Origin: JADLCX01 sp964630785
GTDB lineage: Bacteria; Planctomycetota; Phycisphaerae; Phycisphaerales; UBA1924
Assembly (NCBI GenBank): GCA_964630785.1
Contig: CAZVZG010000002.1
Coordinates: forward strand, 1 to 64,000
Length of the DNA stretch: 64,000 nucleotides
Direction of reading: 5' to 3'
Shown piece by piece: positions 51,121 to 60,319 of this stretch. The first letter of the stretch is position 1, and each line of letters opens with the position of its first letter. The notes under the pieces are model-generated. The model ran no database searches. It was given only the letters and a program-made list of their open reading frames with translations, and had not been told where the DNA came from. Made by a program: the position numbers and the translations under genes.

Positions 51121-54102
51121 ATGGCCGCAGGTGGTCCGTGTTCGATGGGCGGGCGTGGACGGAAAATGTTCGGGATCGCGATTGTTCTGCTGGCCGCGGC
51201 CGGGTCGGCGCTGGGCGTGCAGGGCGCGGGCGGTGAAGGTCTGCGCGTCGTGCGCGACGGCTATCAGGGCGCGGTGAGCTTCGTGACGGGCGCGCGGCCC
51301 GGCGCGGCGATCAACGTGACGCTGCCCGCGGGCCACGCGAAGCCGGCGCCGGGCGACTTCCTCGATCAGTACGGCTCGCTGTTCGGCATCACCGACCCCG
51401 CCGGCGAGGTGACGGTTCTGAAGACCGAGACCGACGCGCTGGGGCACACGCACACCGGCTACCAGCAGGTGTTCAAGGGTGTGGAGGTGTTCTCCGGCGT
51501 GGTGCGGGTGCACCAGAACGCCAAGGGCGAAGTGATCGGCGCCAACGGCCGGTTCTACACGATCAAGCCGACGATGTCGGTGACTCCGACGCTGGACGCG
51601 GACGCGGGCGCGCTGGCGGGGGCGAAGAGCATGTGGGACGTGCCCGGGGGCAACGGGGCGGCGATCGAGGAGCAGCGGCTGGTGATCGTGGACCCCGGCT
51701 GGTACGGCGATCCGCCGACCGGCGCGCGCCTGGCGTGGTACCTGGTGCTCGGCGACGGGCAGAGCGTGCGCGAGGCGATGTTCATCGATGCGCACACGGG
51801 CGAGCCGTTGGACCGCTGGACGCTGATTCAGGATGCGCTCAACCGTTCGGTGCTCGACGGGATGGGCGGCAACGTTGTCCCCGGCACGGTGGCGCGCGGC
51901 GAAGGTCAACCGGCGGTGGCCGACGCGGAAGTCAACAAGGCCTACGACTACGCCGGCGACTACTACCGCTACCTGCAGCGGGCCTTCGGGCGCGACAGCC
52001 TGAACAACGCCGGCCTGACGCTCACCATACTCGTGAACTCCACCGGCCTGACCTGCCCGAACGCCAACTGGAACGGGTCGCGGGCGACGTTCTGCACGGG
52101 CGTGGTCACCGACGAGATCGTCACGCACGAGCTCACGCATGGGCTGACGCAGTACACCGCGGGCCTGGTCTACCAGAACCAGTCGGGCCAGCTCAACGAG
52201 AGCTTCAGCGACGTGTTCGGCGAGACGCTGGACCAGTTCAACGGCAACACGATCGTGCCCGGCGCGCCGGGCGGGACGCCGTGGCCGATGCCGCCGGCGG
52301 TCGGCCCGGGCGTGGACACGCCCAACAACGCGCGCACCACCTGCTCGCCGCGGCCGGACCATCCCAACGGCGTGCGCTGGTTGCTCGGCGAAGACTCGGC
52401 CGCGTTCGGCGGCGCGATCCGCGACATGTGGGACCCGACCTGCCGCAACCATCCCGACCGGGCCAACAGCCCTTTGCAGACGTGCAGCCCGTCAGACTCG
52501 GGCGGCGTGCACTCGGGCAGCGGCGTGCCCAACCACGCGTACGCGCTGGCGACCGACGGCGGGACGTTCAACGGGCACACGGTGATTGGGATCGGGCTGA
52601 TCAAGGCGGGTGCGATCTGGTACCGGGCCCTGACGACCTACCTGACTCCCGCGTCGGATTTCAAGGACGCTTACGACGGGCTCATGCAGGCCGCCAACGA
52701 TCTGGTGGGCAGCGCGCCCAACGATCCGCGCACGGGCCTGCCGTCGGCTTCGGCGATCACGGCGTTCGACGTGACCCAGCTCGACGAGGCCCTGCGGGCA
52801 ACGGAGATGAACACCGACGGCGTGTGCGGACAGACCAGCAACGTGCTCGACGACGAGACCGTGCCGCTGGAGTGTGCGAGCCCGACGGTCATCTTCAGCG
52901 ACGATTTCGAGGGCGAGACGTTCGGCTGGGCCGTGGCCAACTCCGCCCCGCCCACGCCGTACGACTGGGCGCGGACCACGGGTGCCTTGCCGTTTGGTCG
53001 GCCCGGGCGCGCGGCCCACTGCGATGACCTCGCCGTGGGCGACTGCTCCGGGCAGGACGAGTCGGCGTCACACTCGATGACCAGCCCGACGATCGCCGTG
53101 CCGGCGAACGCCGCGCACCCGGCACTGGCCTTCACGCATTACATCGGCTCCGAGGGCGCGTTCGACGGCGGGCGGGTCGAGCTGTCGGTGGGCGGCGGCG
53201 CGTTCACGACGATTCCGCGCTCCGCGATGGAGTTCAATCCCTACAACAACCGCCTGCGATCGGCCGCGCTGGGCAACACCGATCCGCTGGCGGGCAGCGA
53301 CGCGTGGAGCGGCGTCGGCGGGAAATGGGGGCGCACGCTGGTGGACCTCTCGGGCCTGGGCGTGAGCGGCCAGAGCATCCGCCTGCGCTTCAACTTCGGC
53401 AAGGACGGCTGCACCGGCGGGCCCGGCTGGTACGTCGACGACGTGGCCGTCTATGACTGCCCGGACTGCGACGCCGACGGAACGGCCGACGTGCGGCAGT
53501 TCCGCTATCGGGTCAGCACGCCCAACGCCGGTCCGATCGGCACCGGGGCGTCGGTGCAGTTCACGCTCAACGGGGTGCCCGCGGCCGCGAGCGCGGTCAC
53601 GATCGAGTTCCTCGCCAACGCGGACCTGAGCTCGACGACCGAGTTCCTGAACATCGCCGTGAACGGGGCCGCCGTGGGCACGGTTTTCACGTTGGGAGGC
53701 GTGGATTGCGGCACGACTTCCAGCCGCGCGTCGCTGATCGTTCCGACATCGGACTGGAACAACGCGCTCGCGCTCTCGCCCGGCGGGCATACGGCCGTCG
53801 TCACCATCACCGGCACCGAAGACATGAACCCCGACGCGTGCAACGGGAGTTTCGTCGGTGTCAACGTGCGGTACGACCTGGCCGCGACCGACGCGAACGG
53901 GAACTTCATCCTCGATGCCTGCGAGCCAGCGGCCTGCCCGGCGGACTTCAACGGTTCCGGCGCCGTGAGCGTGCAGGACATTTTTGACTTCCTCGCGGCG
54001 TATTTCGCCGGTGAATCCGCGGCCGATTTCAACGGCTCGGGTGGGATCAGCGTGCAGGACATCTTCGACTACCTGGGCGCGTACTTCCTGGGATGCCCAT
54101 AG
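51121..54102 (+). CDS. Secreted M4-family (thermolysin-like) metalloprotease with dockerin-like ends
   Basis: A 993-residue protein. After a signal (FGIAIVLLAAAGSALGVQG) comes a propeptide/FTP-like part (about 45-230). The M4 domain has the zinc motif HELTH (336-340), third ligand E360 (LNESFSD) and catalytic His in GVHSGSGVPNHAYAL. A jelly-roll-like region (about 590-780) follows, and the protein ends in two dockerin-like units (DFNGSGAVSVQDIFDFLAAY, DFNGSGGISVQDIFDYLGAY) and GCP. The ATG at 51,121 follows GGAGG by seven bases. Confidence 0.88.
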   Translation: MAAGGPCSMGGRGRKMFGIAIVLLAAAGSALGVQGAGGEGLRVVRDGYQGAVSFVTGARPGAAINVTLPAGHAKPAPGDFLDQYGSLFGITDPAGEVTVLKTETDALGHTHTGYQQVFKGVEVFSGVVRVHQNAKGEVIGANGRFYTIKPTMSVTPTLDADAGALAGAKSMWDVPGGNGAAIEEQRLVIVDPGWYGDPPTGARLAWYLVLGDGQSVREAMFIDAHTGEPLDRWTLIQDALNRSVLDGMGGNVVPGTVARGEGQPAVADAEVNKAYDYAGDYYRYLQRAFGRDSLNNAGLTLTILVNSTGLTCPNANWNGSRATFCTGVVTDEIVTHELTHGLTQYTAGLVYQNQSGQLNESFSDVFGETLDQFNGNTIVPGAPGGTPWPMPPAVGPGVDTPNNARTTCSPRPDHPNGVRWLLGEDSAAFGGAIRDMWDPTCRNHPDRANSPLQTCSPSDSGGVHSGSGVPNHAYALATDGGTFNGHTVIGIGLIKAGAIWYRALTTYLTPASDFKDAYDGLMQAANDLVGSAPNDPRTGLPSASAITAFDVTQLDEALRATEMNTDGVCGQTSNVLDDETVPLECASPTVIFSDDFEGETFGWAVANSAPPTPYDWARTTGALPFGRPGRAAHCDDLAVGDCSGQDESASHSMTSPTIAVPANAAHPALAFTHYIGSEGAFDGGRVELSVGGGAFTTIPRSAMEFNPYNNRLRSAALGNTDPLAGSDAWSGVGGKWGRTLVDLSGLGVSGQSIRLRFNFGKDGCTGGPGWYVDDVAVYDCPDCDADGTADVRQFRYRVSTPNAGPIGTGASVQFTLNGVPAAASAVTIEFLANADLSSTTEFLNIAVNGAAVGTVFTLGGVDCGTTSSRASLIVPTSDWNNALALSPGGHTAVVTITGTEDMNPDACNGSFVGVNVRYDLAATDANGNFILDACEPAACPADFNGSGAVSVQDIFDFLAAYFAGESAADFNGSGGISVQDIFDYLGAYFLGCP

Positions 54103-54113
54103 GGGACGGTGGC

Positions 54114-54131
54114 GCCGGGCTTCTGCCCGGC
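54114..54131 (+). terminator. Hairpin after the M4 protease gene
   Basis: GCCGGGC-TTCT-GCCCGGC, a perfect 7-bp stem with a four-base loop, starts 12 bases past the stop. No T-tract follows. Nothing else stands out in the 273 bases before the next gene. Confidence 0.55.
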
Positions 54132-54375
54132 TACGCCGGCTGCTTACCCGCCCCCGGGGGGGAGGGGGGGCGGCGCCACGGGCGAAATGCAGCAAATGAC
54201 CGGGTGATGCCGATAAACCGGCGCGTCGGCACAGGCCGCGGCGCCGGCGCATCCGGCACGCCCTAGCGGGGCCGCGTGCGCGCGTGATCCGCATTTTCGG
54301 CCGATCTGCCGTTGAACCCTGCCGGCTGGGCCGGCGGCGGCACTTCCCGGGGGGCTCGAAGGGACGGGTGGGCTC

Positions 54376-56685
54376 ATGGGACTTGGCAAAACCTTCCGTG
54401 CGTGCGTGCTGGCCGGGGTCGCGGGCGTGGGCGCGTTGACGGCGTTGCCCGGCGCGGCGCGGGCCCAGTGCACCGCCGACTGGGCCACCCACCTGCCGAC
54501 GGTGCGCACCGATGCGGACATGGCTTACGACCCGGTGCGCCAGCGCGTGGTGCTCTTCGGCGGGGCCAACGGCGCGCTCTACTTGGGCGATACGTGGGAG
54601 TTTGACGGCGCGCGTTGGACGTTGGCGGCCACCAACGGGCCGCCGGCCCGGCGCGGGCACAAGATGGTGTACGACACCGCCAACCGGCGCACGCTCCTGG
54701 TTGGCGGGTATGTGCCGGGGCAGACGGGCTCGGTGGACGTGTGGGCGTGGGACGGGGCGACGTGGCGGCTCATCGACGATGCGGGGCCCGCGTTCACGTT
54801 CTCGACGCTCGCGCAGAACCAGGCGGCGATCGCGTTCGATCAGTCGCGCGCCGTGCTGGTGCTGGTGCTGAGCAACGGCCAGACGTGGGAGTTCAGCGGC
54901 GCGCCCGGCGGTTGGACGCAGAAGACGGCGCCGGGTCCGTCGGCGCGGCGCGGCATGGCGATGGGCTACGACCGCATCTCGGGCCTGACGTACCTCTTCG
55001 GCGGCACGATCGGCGCGGCGAGGCAGTCCGACACGTGGTCGTGGGACGGAGAAGTCTGGCAGAACCTGAACGTCTCCGGCCCCAGCGCCCGCACCGAGGC
55101 CCGGACCGCCTTCGACACGGCGCACAACCGCCTGCTGCTCTACGGCGGCACGGGACCGGCGTCGGTGCGCCTGCGCGACACGTGGGCGTTCGACGGCACG
55201 GCATGGCAGCAACTGCTCGCCACGGGTCCGACCACCATGGCCAGCAACGGCGGCGCGGCGCTGGTTTTCGACGGCGCGACTCATCAGACCATCCTGCTCG
55301 GCGGCAACGTCAGCCCGTGGGCCGACATCTGCACGCTCGACGCGGACGCCACGGGATGGACGCAGACGGTCTTCGGGCCCGGCTCGCGATCGGGCGCGGC
55401 CGCCGCATACGACGCGGCGCGCGGGCGGGCCGTGGTCTTCGGCGGGCTGGGCAGCACGCGGTTCGGCGATACGTGGGAGTTCGACGGCGGGCGGTGGATG
55501 CAGGTCGCGACCACGGGCCCTTCGGCCCGGAACGAGAGCGCGATGGCCTACGACCCCGTGCGCCACCGCACCGTGCTCTTCGGCGGCAACACCGGCGTGG
55601 TCAACGGCGAGACCTGGGAGTGGGACGGCGCGGCGTGGTCGCTGGTGAGCAGCACCGGCCCGAGCCCACGCGACCGGCACGCCATGACCTACGACCCGGG
55701 GCTCGGCGGCGTGCTGCTGCACGGCGGCGCGGTCTCGGGCGGCGCGGCCAACAACGAGACCTGGTTGTGGAACGGCGCGGCGTGGTCGCGCGTGGGCACG
55801 GGCCCGACCCGCTACAGCCACGCGATGGTGTACTCGCCGACACTCGACCGGGTCGTGCTCTACGGCGGTTCGGGCGCGGGCGTCGATCAGCGGGCCTTTG
55901 TGTGGGACGGTTCCGCGTGGACGCAGGTCGGCGGCACCGGCCCGAGCACCGCGACCGAGCACGCGATGGTGTTCGACCCCGACAGCGCGCGGGTCGCCCT
56001 CGTGGGTGCCTCTTCGGGAGACGCCGCGATCTGGTTCTTCGACGGGCAGACGTGGGTGCGATCGGCCCACACGGGCAACACGCCGCGCGGTCGAACCAAT
56101 CAGTGCGCGTGGTTCGACGCCCAGCGAGACCGGCTGGTCATGTTCGGCGGCACGGCCAGCGGCGTCGCTTCGCGTGAGACGTGGGAGTTCCGCGGCGTCG
56201 CCGGTCCGGAGGTCGTGAGCGTGCCGACGTGGGAGGTCTCTTGCCGCAGGGGCGAAGCGGCCTTCACCGTGCGTCTGGCGCCGGGCGAGGCGGCCTCGGG
56301 CGTGGGATGGCTGCGCAACGGTTTCTCGCTCGAGCCCGGCCAGACGGCGTGGGGTTCGGGCGTGGAAATGGAGACTTCGGAGGACGGGCTTGCCTACACG
56401 CTGCGCCTCTCGTCGGTCAGCGAAGCCGACAACGGCGGGTACCAGTGCATTCTCTCGAGCGCGTGCGGCGGGGCCACGGTGACCAACCCGGCCGTGCTCC
56501 GCGTGTGCCCGGCGGATTTCAACTGCTCGGGCACGGGCTCGGGCGACGGCATCACGACCCAGGACATCTTTGATTTCCTAGCCGCGTGGTTCGCCGGAGA
56601 CCTGCACGCGGACATCAACCGTGACGGCCTGCTGAGTGTGGGCGACCTGTTCGAGTTTCTGACAGCGTACTTCGGTGGTTGTTGA
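54376..56685 (+). CDS. Secreted Kelch-repeat protein with Ig-like and dockerin-like domains
   Basis: A 769-residue protein with a signal peptide ending near ARAQ (about 32). Many Kelch-type repeats follow (MAYDPVRQRVVLFGG, LGDTWEFDG, and similar to about residue 600), forming one or two beta-propellers. An Ig-like domain (about 620-710) and two dockerin-like units end the protein (ending YFGGC). Partner and substrate unknown. ATG at 54,376. The region just after it converges with the next gene. Confidence 0.85.
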   Translation: MGLGKTFRACVLAGVAGVGALTALPGAARAQCTADWATHLPTVRTDADMAYDPVRQRVVLFGGANGALYLGDTWEFDGARWTLAATNGPPARRGHKMVYDTANRRTLLVGGYVPGQTGSVDVWAWDGATWRLIDDAGPAFTFSTLAQNQAAIAFDQSRAVLVLVLSNGQTWEFSGAPGGWTQKTAPGPSARRGMAMGYDRISGLTYLFGGTIGAARQSDTWSWDGEVWQNLNVSGPSARTEARTAFDTAHNRLLLYGGTGPASVRLRDTWAFDGTAWQQLLATGPTTMASNGGAALVFDGATHQTILLGGNVSPWADICTLDADATGWTQTVFGPGSRSGAAAAYDAARGRAVVFGGLGSTRFGDTWEFDGGRWMQVATTGPSARNESAMAYDPVRHRTVLFGGNTGVVNGETWEWDGAAWSLVSSTGPSPRDRHAMTYDPGLGGVLLHGGAVSGGAANNETWLWNGAAWSRVGTGPTRYSHAMVYSPTLDRVVLYGGSGAGVDQRAFVWDGSAWTQVGGTGPSTATEHAMVFDPDSARVALVGASSGDAAIWFFDGQTWVRSAHTGNTPRGRTNQCAWFDAQRDRLVMFGGTASGVASRETWEFRGVAGPEVVSVPTWEVSCRRGEAAFTVRLAPGEAASGVGWLRNGFSLEPGQTAWGSGVEMETSEDGLAYTLRLSSVSEADNGGYQCILSSACGGATVTNPAVLRVCPADFNCSGTGSGDGITTQDIFDFLAAWFAGDLHADINRDGLLSVGDLFEFLTAYFGGC

Positions 56686-56719
56686 ACTCGGAGCACCGGA
56701 GCCGCGGGCCGGGAGCGGC

Positions 56720-59700
56720 TCAGCAGCCGGTGAAGTACGCTCCGAGGAAATCGAAGATGTCCTGCACGGTCACTCCGTTGGCCCCGTTGATGTCGGCCGC
56801 GGGCAGGCCCAGGAAGTAGGCTGACAGGAAGTCGAAGATGTCCTGCACGGAGACGGTGCCGGAGCGGTTAAAGTCCGCGACGCACGCGCTGGTCACGCTG
56901 AGCGAAACGGGGTTGCTGGTCACGCCTCCGCAGGGAGCGGCGGAGATGACCACGGTGTAATCGCCCTGGTCGTCCGGCTGCACGTCCGCGATGGTGAGCG
57001 TCGGGGTGTGGGCCCCGCTGATCCGCGCTCCGTCGCTGAGGTCGGCGCCGCCCTTTCGCCACTGGAAGGATCGCAACGGGCTGCCTGTGCTCTGGACGCT
57101 GAACACCGCGTCGTCGCCCGCGGCGACGGAGGCGGGCGCGGGCGGCGTGGTGATGGCGGGCGTCAGTCGCATCGACCAGCACACGGCGTTAGAGAGCAGG
57201 GACCTGGTTGCCGGGGTCGCGCTGAGGAATCCGGCATCCTCGAAGAAGAGGAACACCCGGCGCTGCGGGGCGGTGTAGCCGTCGAGCAGGGCCGCGCCCG
57301 ATTCCGCGACCATCACCGCGGGCTGCGCGGCGTCGCCCACGCGCGTCGCCAGGACCGTCGCTCCCGGCGCGACTGTCCCCGTGCCCAGGCTCAGTGTCTG
57401 CGCTGATGAGTACACCGTGGCGCTGCCGAGCGCCAAGCCCTGCATGATCGGGTGGGTGTTATCGATGATCGCGATCTGCGTCTGGCCCGCGACCGTCGTT
57501 CCGCCCGATACCAAACCCTCGCGGGTGCTCTGGAGCAGGGCGTTCTCCCAGAAGATGACCGGCACGTCGGCCGTGCGGAACTCGCCGCCGACGTTCGCGC
57601 TGGCGATGGTGCTCGAGACCATGACCAGGCCGTAGTCTTCGGCCAGTTGCGGGGCGGACGGGCGGTTGGCGGGCTCGTCGTCGAGGCTGGTCACGTCGTA
57701 CCCGAGCGAGCGAAGATAGTCGGCGACGGCGGCGTCGGCCGCGGAGGGCGGTAGCGACGCGCCGATGATCGCGATCCGCGGCGGTTGACCGATGCGCACG
57801 GCCGCGTTGAGCTGGGTGACCACCGGCCCGGACGATCCGGTGACCGTCAGCCGCACGGTGAAGACGCCGTTGGCGGTGTAGGTGTGAGTCGGGTTCTGGA
57901 GTGAGCTGGCGCCGCCGTCGCCGAACGACCAGGCCCAGGCCGTCGCGCCGGGGACGGTCGAGGTGTCGGTGAAGGCCACCTCGACCGGGGCGGAGCCCGC
58001 GCTCTGCGGCGTGGCCGTGAAGCTCGCCTCGCCCACGTACCGCACGCGCAGCACGTTGGCACCGGCGTCCGTGGGCGATGTGTATCCGGTGTCCTTGTAC
58101 AGGTCGGTGAAGTAGAGCCCGTCCGGACCCGCGGCCAGCCCCGCGCAGGTGGCCTTGCCGGGGCCGTTGTACTCCACGAGCGTGAACGGTCCGGTCGTGG
58201 ACGCGCCGGTCGCGTCGATGCCGAACCGCGAGATCTTCTTGCCGATCGTCTGCGGCCCGGTTCCCCAGGTCTCGCCGCTCTCGGCGACGAAGGCGTTCCC
58301 GTACATACCCGAGGGGAAGCCGCTCCCGCTGTAGACCGCCTGCTCGATGAACGCGATGTTGACCGGGCCGCAGGCCGGGGCCCAGTTGTAGATCGCGTAG
58401 TTGGTCATGCTCGCGTCGCTGCCGCTCCAGAGGTAGTTGCGGGCCCGCACGAGCTTGGTGATCCGGTCCACGCTGGGGCCGTTCTCGGCGATGTAGTGGC
58501 TCTGGTCGCTTAGCCGCCAGCAGCCGGCGAAGGGGTTGCGCACGCCGTAGGCGAACACGTAGTCGGCCGCGTTGACGCCGTCCACGCTGTTGTAGAAAGG
58601 GTTGTCGCTGACCGGTGAACCGTCGAGGTTCATCCGGAGGATCTTGCCGCGGTAGGCGTTGATGTTCTGGGCAGTGCCGGTGTTGAAGCCGTCGCCCATG
58701 TGCACGTAGAGCTTGCCGTCGGGGCCGATGGACACGTTGGAGACCTGGTGCGACTGGCCCTGGGTCTCGCCGGTCATGTTGCGGATGGTTGTCTGCGTCG
58801 CGGCGGTCACGCCGCCGTCGTTGCTGTGGAAGCGGACGACCTTGGGGTAGTGAGGGCCGGTGGGCGGCGCGTTGTCGTAGAGCATGCTCGCGAACACGTC
58901 GCCGCTGGCGGGATCGACGCAGACGCCCGTCACGCCCTGCTCGCCCGCGCCGGGGAACTCGCCCGTGGGCGAGTAGTTGAGCAGGTTGGACGCGTAGGTC
59001 GAAACGGCGCCGTTGCGCCGGACCAGCTTGATCGCGCCGTAGAGCTCGGTGACGTAGAAGTACGGCGCGTCCGGCGCCGGGCCGGCGTTGGGGATGAACG
59101 CGATGTTCACCGGCAACTGGAACCCGGTGGCGAACACTTCGACCGTGAAGCCCGGCTCACGGACGGTCCACGGGGTGGGCGCCCCGCGGGCGGGCGTGGA
59201 GAAGTCCGGCGCGGCCTGCCCGGCCGAGGCCGCGTATGTCCCGCCGCCCTCCGCGATCCAGAACGAGGCGGTTCCGCCGGGCGCGAGGTTGAGCCCAGGC
59301 AGATAGATCGACCGCCCCGCGCCGCCGTCGTCGGTGAACGTGAGGTTGGCGCTGGGCTGGGTGTAGGGCGATCCGCCGGCGGTCGCCGTCACGCGGAGCG
59401 GGCCGCGATTGTCGAGCATGGCGGGGTTGGTCAGCGCGTTGGTCGGGCCGCCGGTCCCGGCCAGTTCCAGCAGCAGGCCGCCCGCGGCGGTCTCGACGCG
59501 GAGCGTCGCGGGCGGCGTGCCGCCGGCGAGAACGATGGGCGTGCCGGTGGTGTCGGTCAGCGTTGGCGCGGGCGTGGCCGCGATGTCGGTGAGCTCCATC
59601 GGGAGCACGGTCGAGAGGGCTGCGGTGGTGAAGGGGCGCACAGCGAACGCGCTCCACTCGGTCGCCGGGTCGCCGCTGGAGTCGCGGAACCGCACCCGCA

Positions 59701-60067
59701 GCCCGTACGCCGCCGAGCCGTTGAGCGACTGCTTGCCGCTGTACGAACCCTGGAACACGCCGTCGCCGAGCTGTACGTGCACGCGCTTCACGCCGGTCAC
59801 GCAGAGCGCGGCCCAGACGCGCTCCTGCAACCCGCCGCCGCCGTCCACCGTCCAGATCTCCCAGTCGCTGCACACGTGCGTGTCGCCCGCATCCGCGTCG
59901 GCGAACAGGTCCGTGGTCATGTGCACGTCGCCCGCGCTGAGCACCATGTTGTCCGCCGTCGGCTCGGAGATCACTGGCGTCTGCGGCGGAACGTTGGCGG
60001 CGGCCCCGGAGGCCAGCACGGCGGTCAAGACGGGTGCGAAAAACCGGGCGGATCGGAGAACGGCCAT
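56720..60067 (-). CDS. Secreted glucose/sorbosone dehydrogenase-like protein with PKD, Ig and dockerin-like domains
   Basis: A 1115-residue protein with a signal (FFAPVLTAVLASGAAA). The middle (about 320-660) matches a six-bladed sugar dehydrogenase propeller (GFQLPVNIAFIPN, NVSIGPDGKLYVHMGD, YRGKILRMNLDGS). A PKD-like domain follows (about 680-750; VEVAFTDTS, WSFGDGG), then an unassigned alpha/beta part, an Ig-like domain and two dockerin-like units ending YFTGC. Such proteins bind PQQ, but the cofactor is not proved. The ATG at 60,067 follows GGAGG by six bases. Confidence 0.85.
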   Translation of the reverse strand: MAVLRSARFFAPVLTAVLASGAAANVPPQTPVISEPTADNMVLSAGDVHMTTDLFADADAGDTHVCSDWEIWTVDGGGGLQERVWAALCVTGVKRVHVQLGDGVFQGSYSGKQSLNGSAAYGLRVRFRDSSGDPATEWSAFAVRPFTTAALSTVLPMELTDIAATPAPTLTDTTGTPIVLAGGTPPATLRVETAAGGLLLELAGTGGPTNALTNPAMLDNRGPLRVTATAGGSPYTQPSANLTFTDDGGAGRSIYLPGLNLAPGGTASFWIAEGGGTYAASAGQAAPDFSTPARGAPTPWTVREPGFTVEVFATGFQLPVNIAFIPNAGPAPDAPYFYVTELYGAIKLVRRNGAVSTYASNLLNYSPTGEFPGAGEQGVTGVCVDPASGDVFASMLYDNAPPTGPHYPKVVRFHSNDGGVTAATQTTIRNMTGETQGQSHQVSNVSIGPDGKLYVHMGDGFNTGTAQNINAYRGKILRMNLDGSPVSDNPFYNSVDGVNAADYVFAYGVRNPFAGCWRLSDQSHYIAENGPSVDRITKLVRARNYLWSGSDASMTNYAIYNWAPACGPVNIAFIEQAVYSGSGFPSGMYGNAFVAESGETWGTGPQTIGKKISRFGIDATGASTTGPFTLVEYNGPGKATCAGLAAGPDGLYFTDLYKDTGYTSPTDAGANVLRVRYVGEASFTATPQSAGSAPVEVAFTDTSTVPGATAWAWSFGDGGASSLQNPTHTYTANGVFTVRLTVTGSSGPVVTQLNAAVRIGQPPRIAIIGASLPPSAADAAVADYLRSLGYDVTSLDDEPANRPSAPQLAEDYGLVMVSSTIASANVGGEFRTADVPVIFWENALLQSTREGLVSGGTTVAGQTQIAIIDNTHPIMQGLALGSATVYSSAQTLSLGTGTVAPGATVLATRVGDAAQPAVMVAESGAALLDGYTAPQRRVFLFFEDAGFLSATPATRSLLSNAVCWSMRLTPAITTPPAPASVAAGDDAVFSVQSTGSPLRSFQWRKGGADLSDGARISGAHTPTLTIADVQPDDQGDYTVVISAAPCGGVTSNPVSLSVTSACVADFNRSGTVSVQDIFDFLSAYFLGLPAADINGANGVTVQDIFDFLGAYFTGC

Positions 60068-60262
60068 GGTGCCTCCTTCGTGCGGACGGAGCAACGACGC
60101 GACGGGCCGCGACCAAACCCGGTGCGGCGAGCGCGCGGAATACTGAGGATGGCACACTGCCCGGCCCGGGGCAAGTGATTTATGCTCGTTGCGTCCGGAA
60201 TAGCCCGATCGGGCCCGGCTTTGCCGGTCCGGGCTGGGTAGGCCGTGTTCCCGGAACGACAA

Positions 60263-60289
60263 CCGGCCCGGCGCAGGGCGCCGGGCCGG
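60263..60289 (-). terminator. Hairpin terminator copy 1
   Basis: CCGGCCCGGCGC-AGG-GCGCCGGGCCGG, a perfect 12-bp stem with a three-base loop, 31 bases past the stop of the minus-strand Cys-rich gene, with a weak T-rich tail (TTGTCGTTCC). The identical stem recurs at 63,740. Confidence 0.75.
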
Positions 60290-60319
60290 CTGGCGAGGGG
60301 CGGGCTGTGAGCTCTTTTC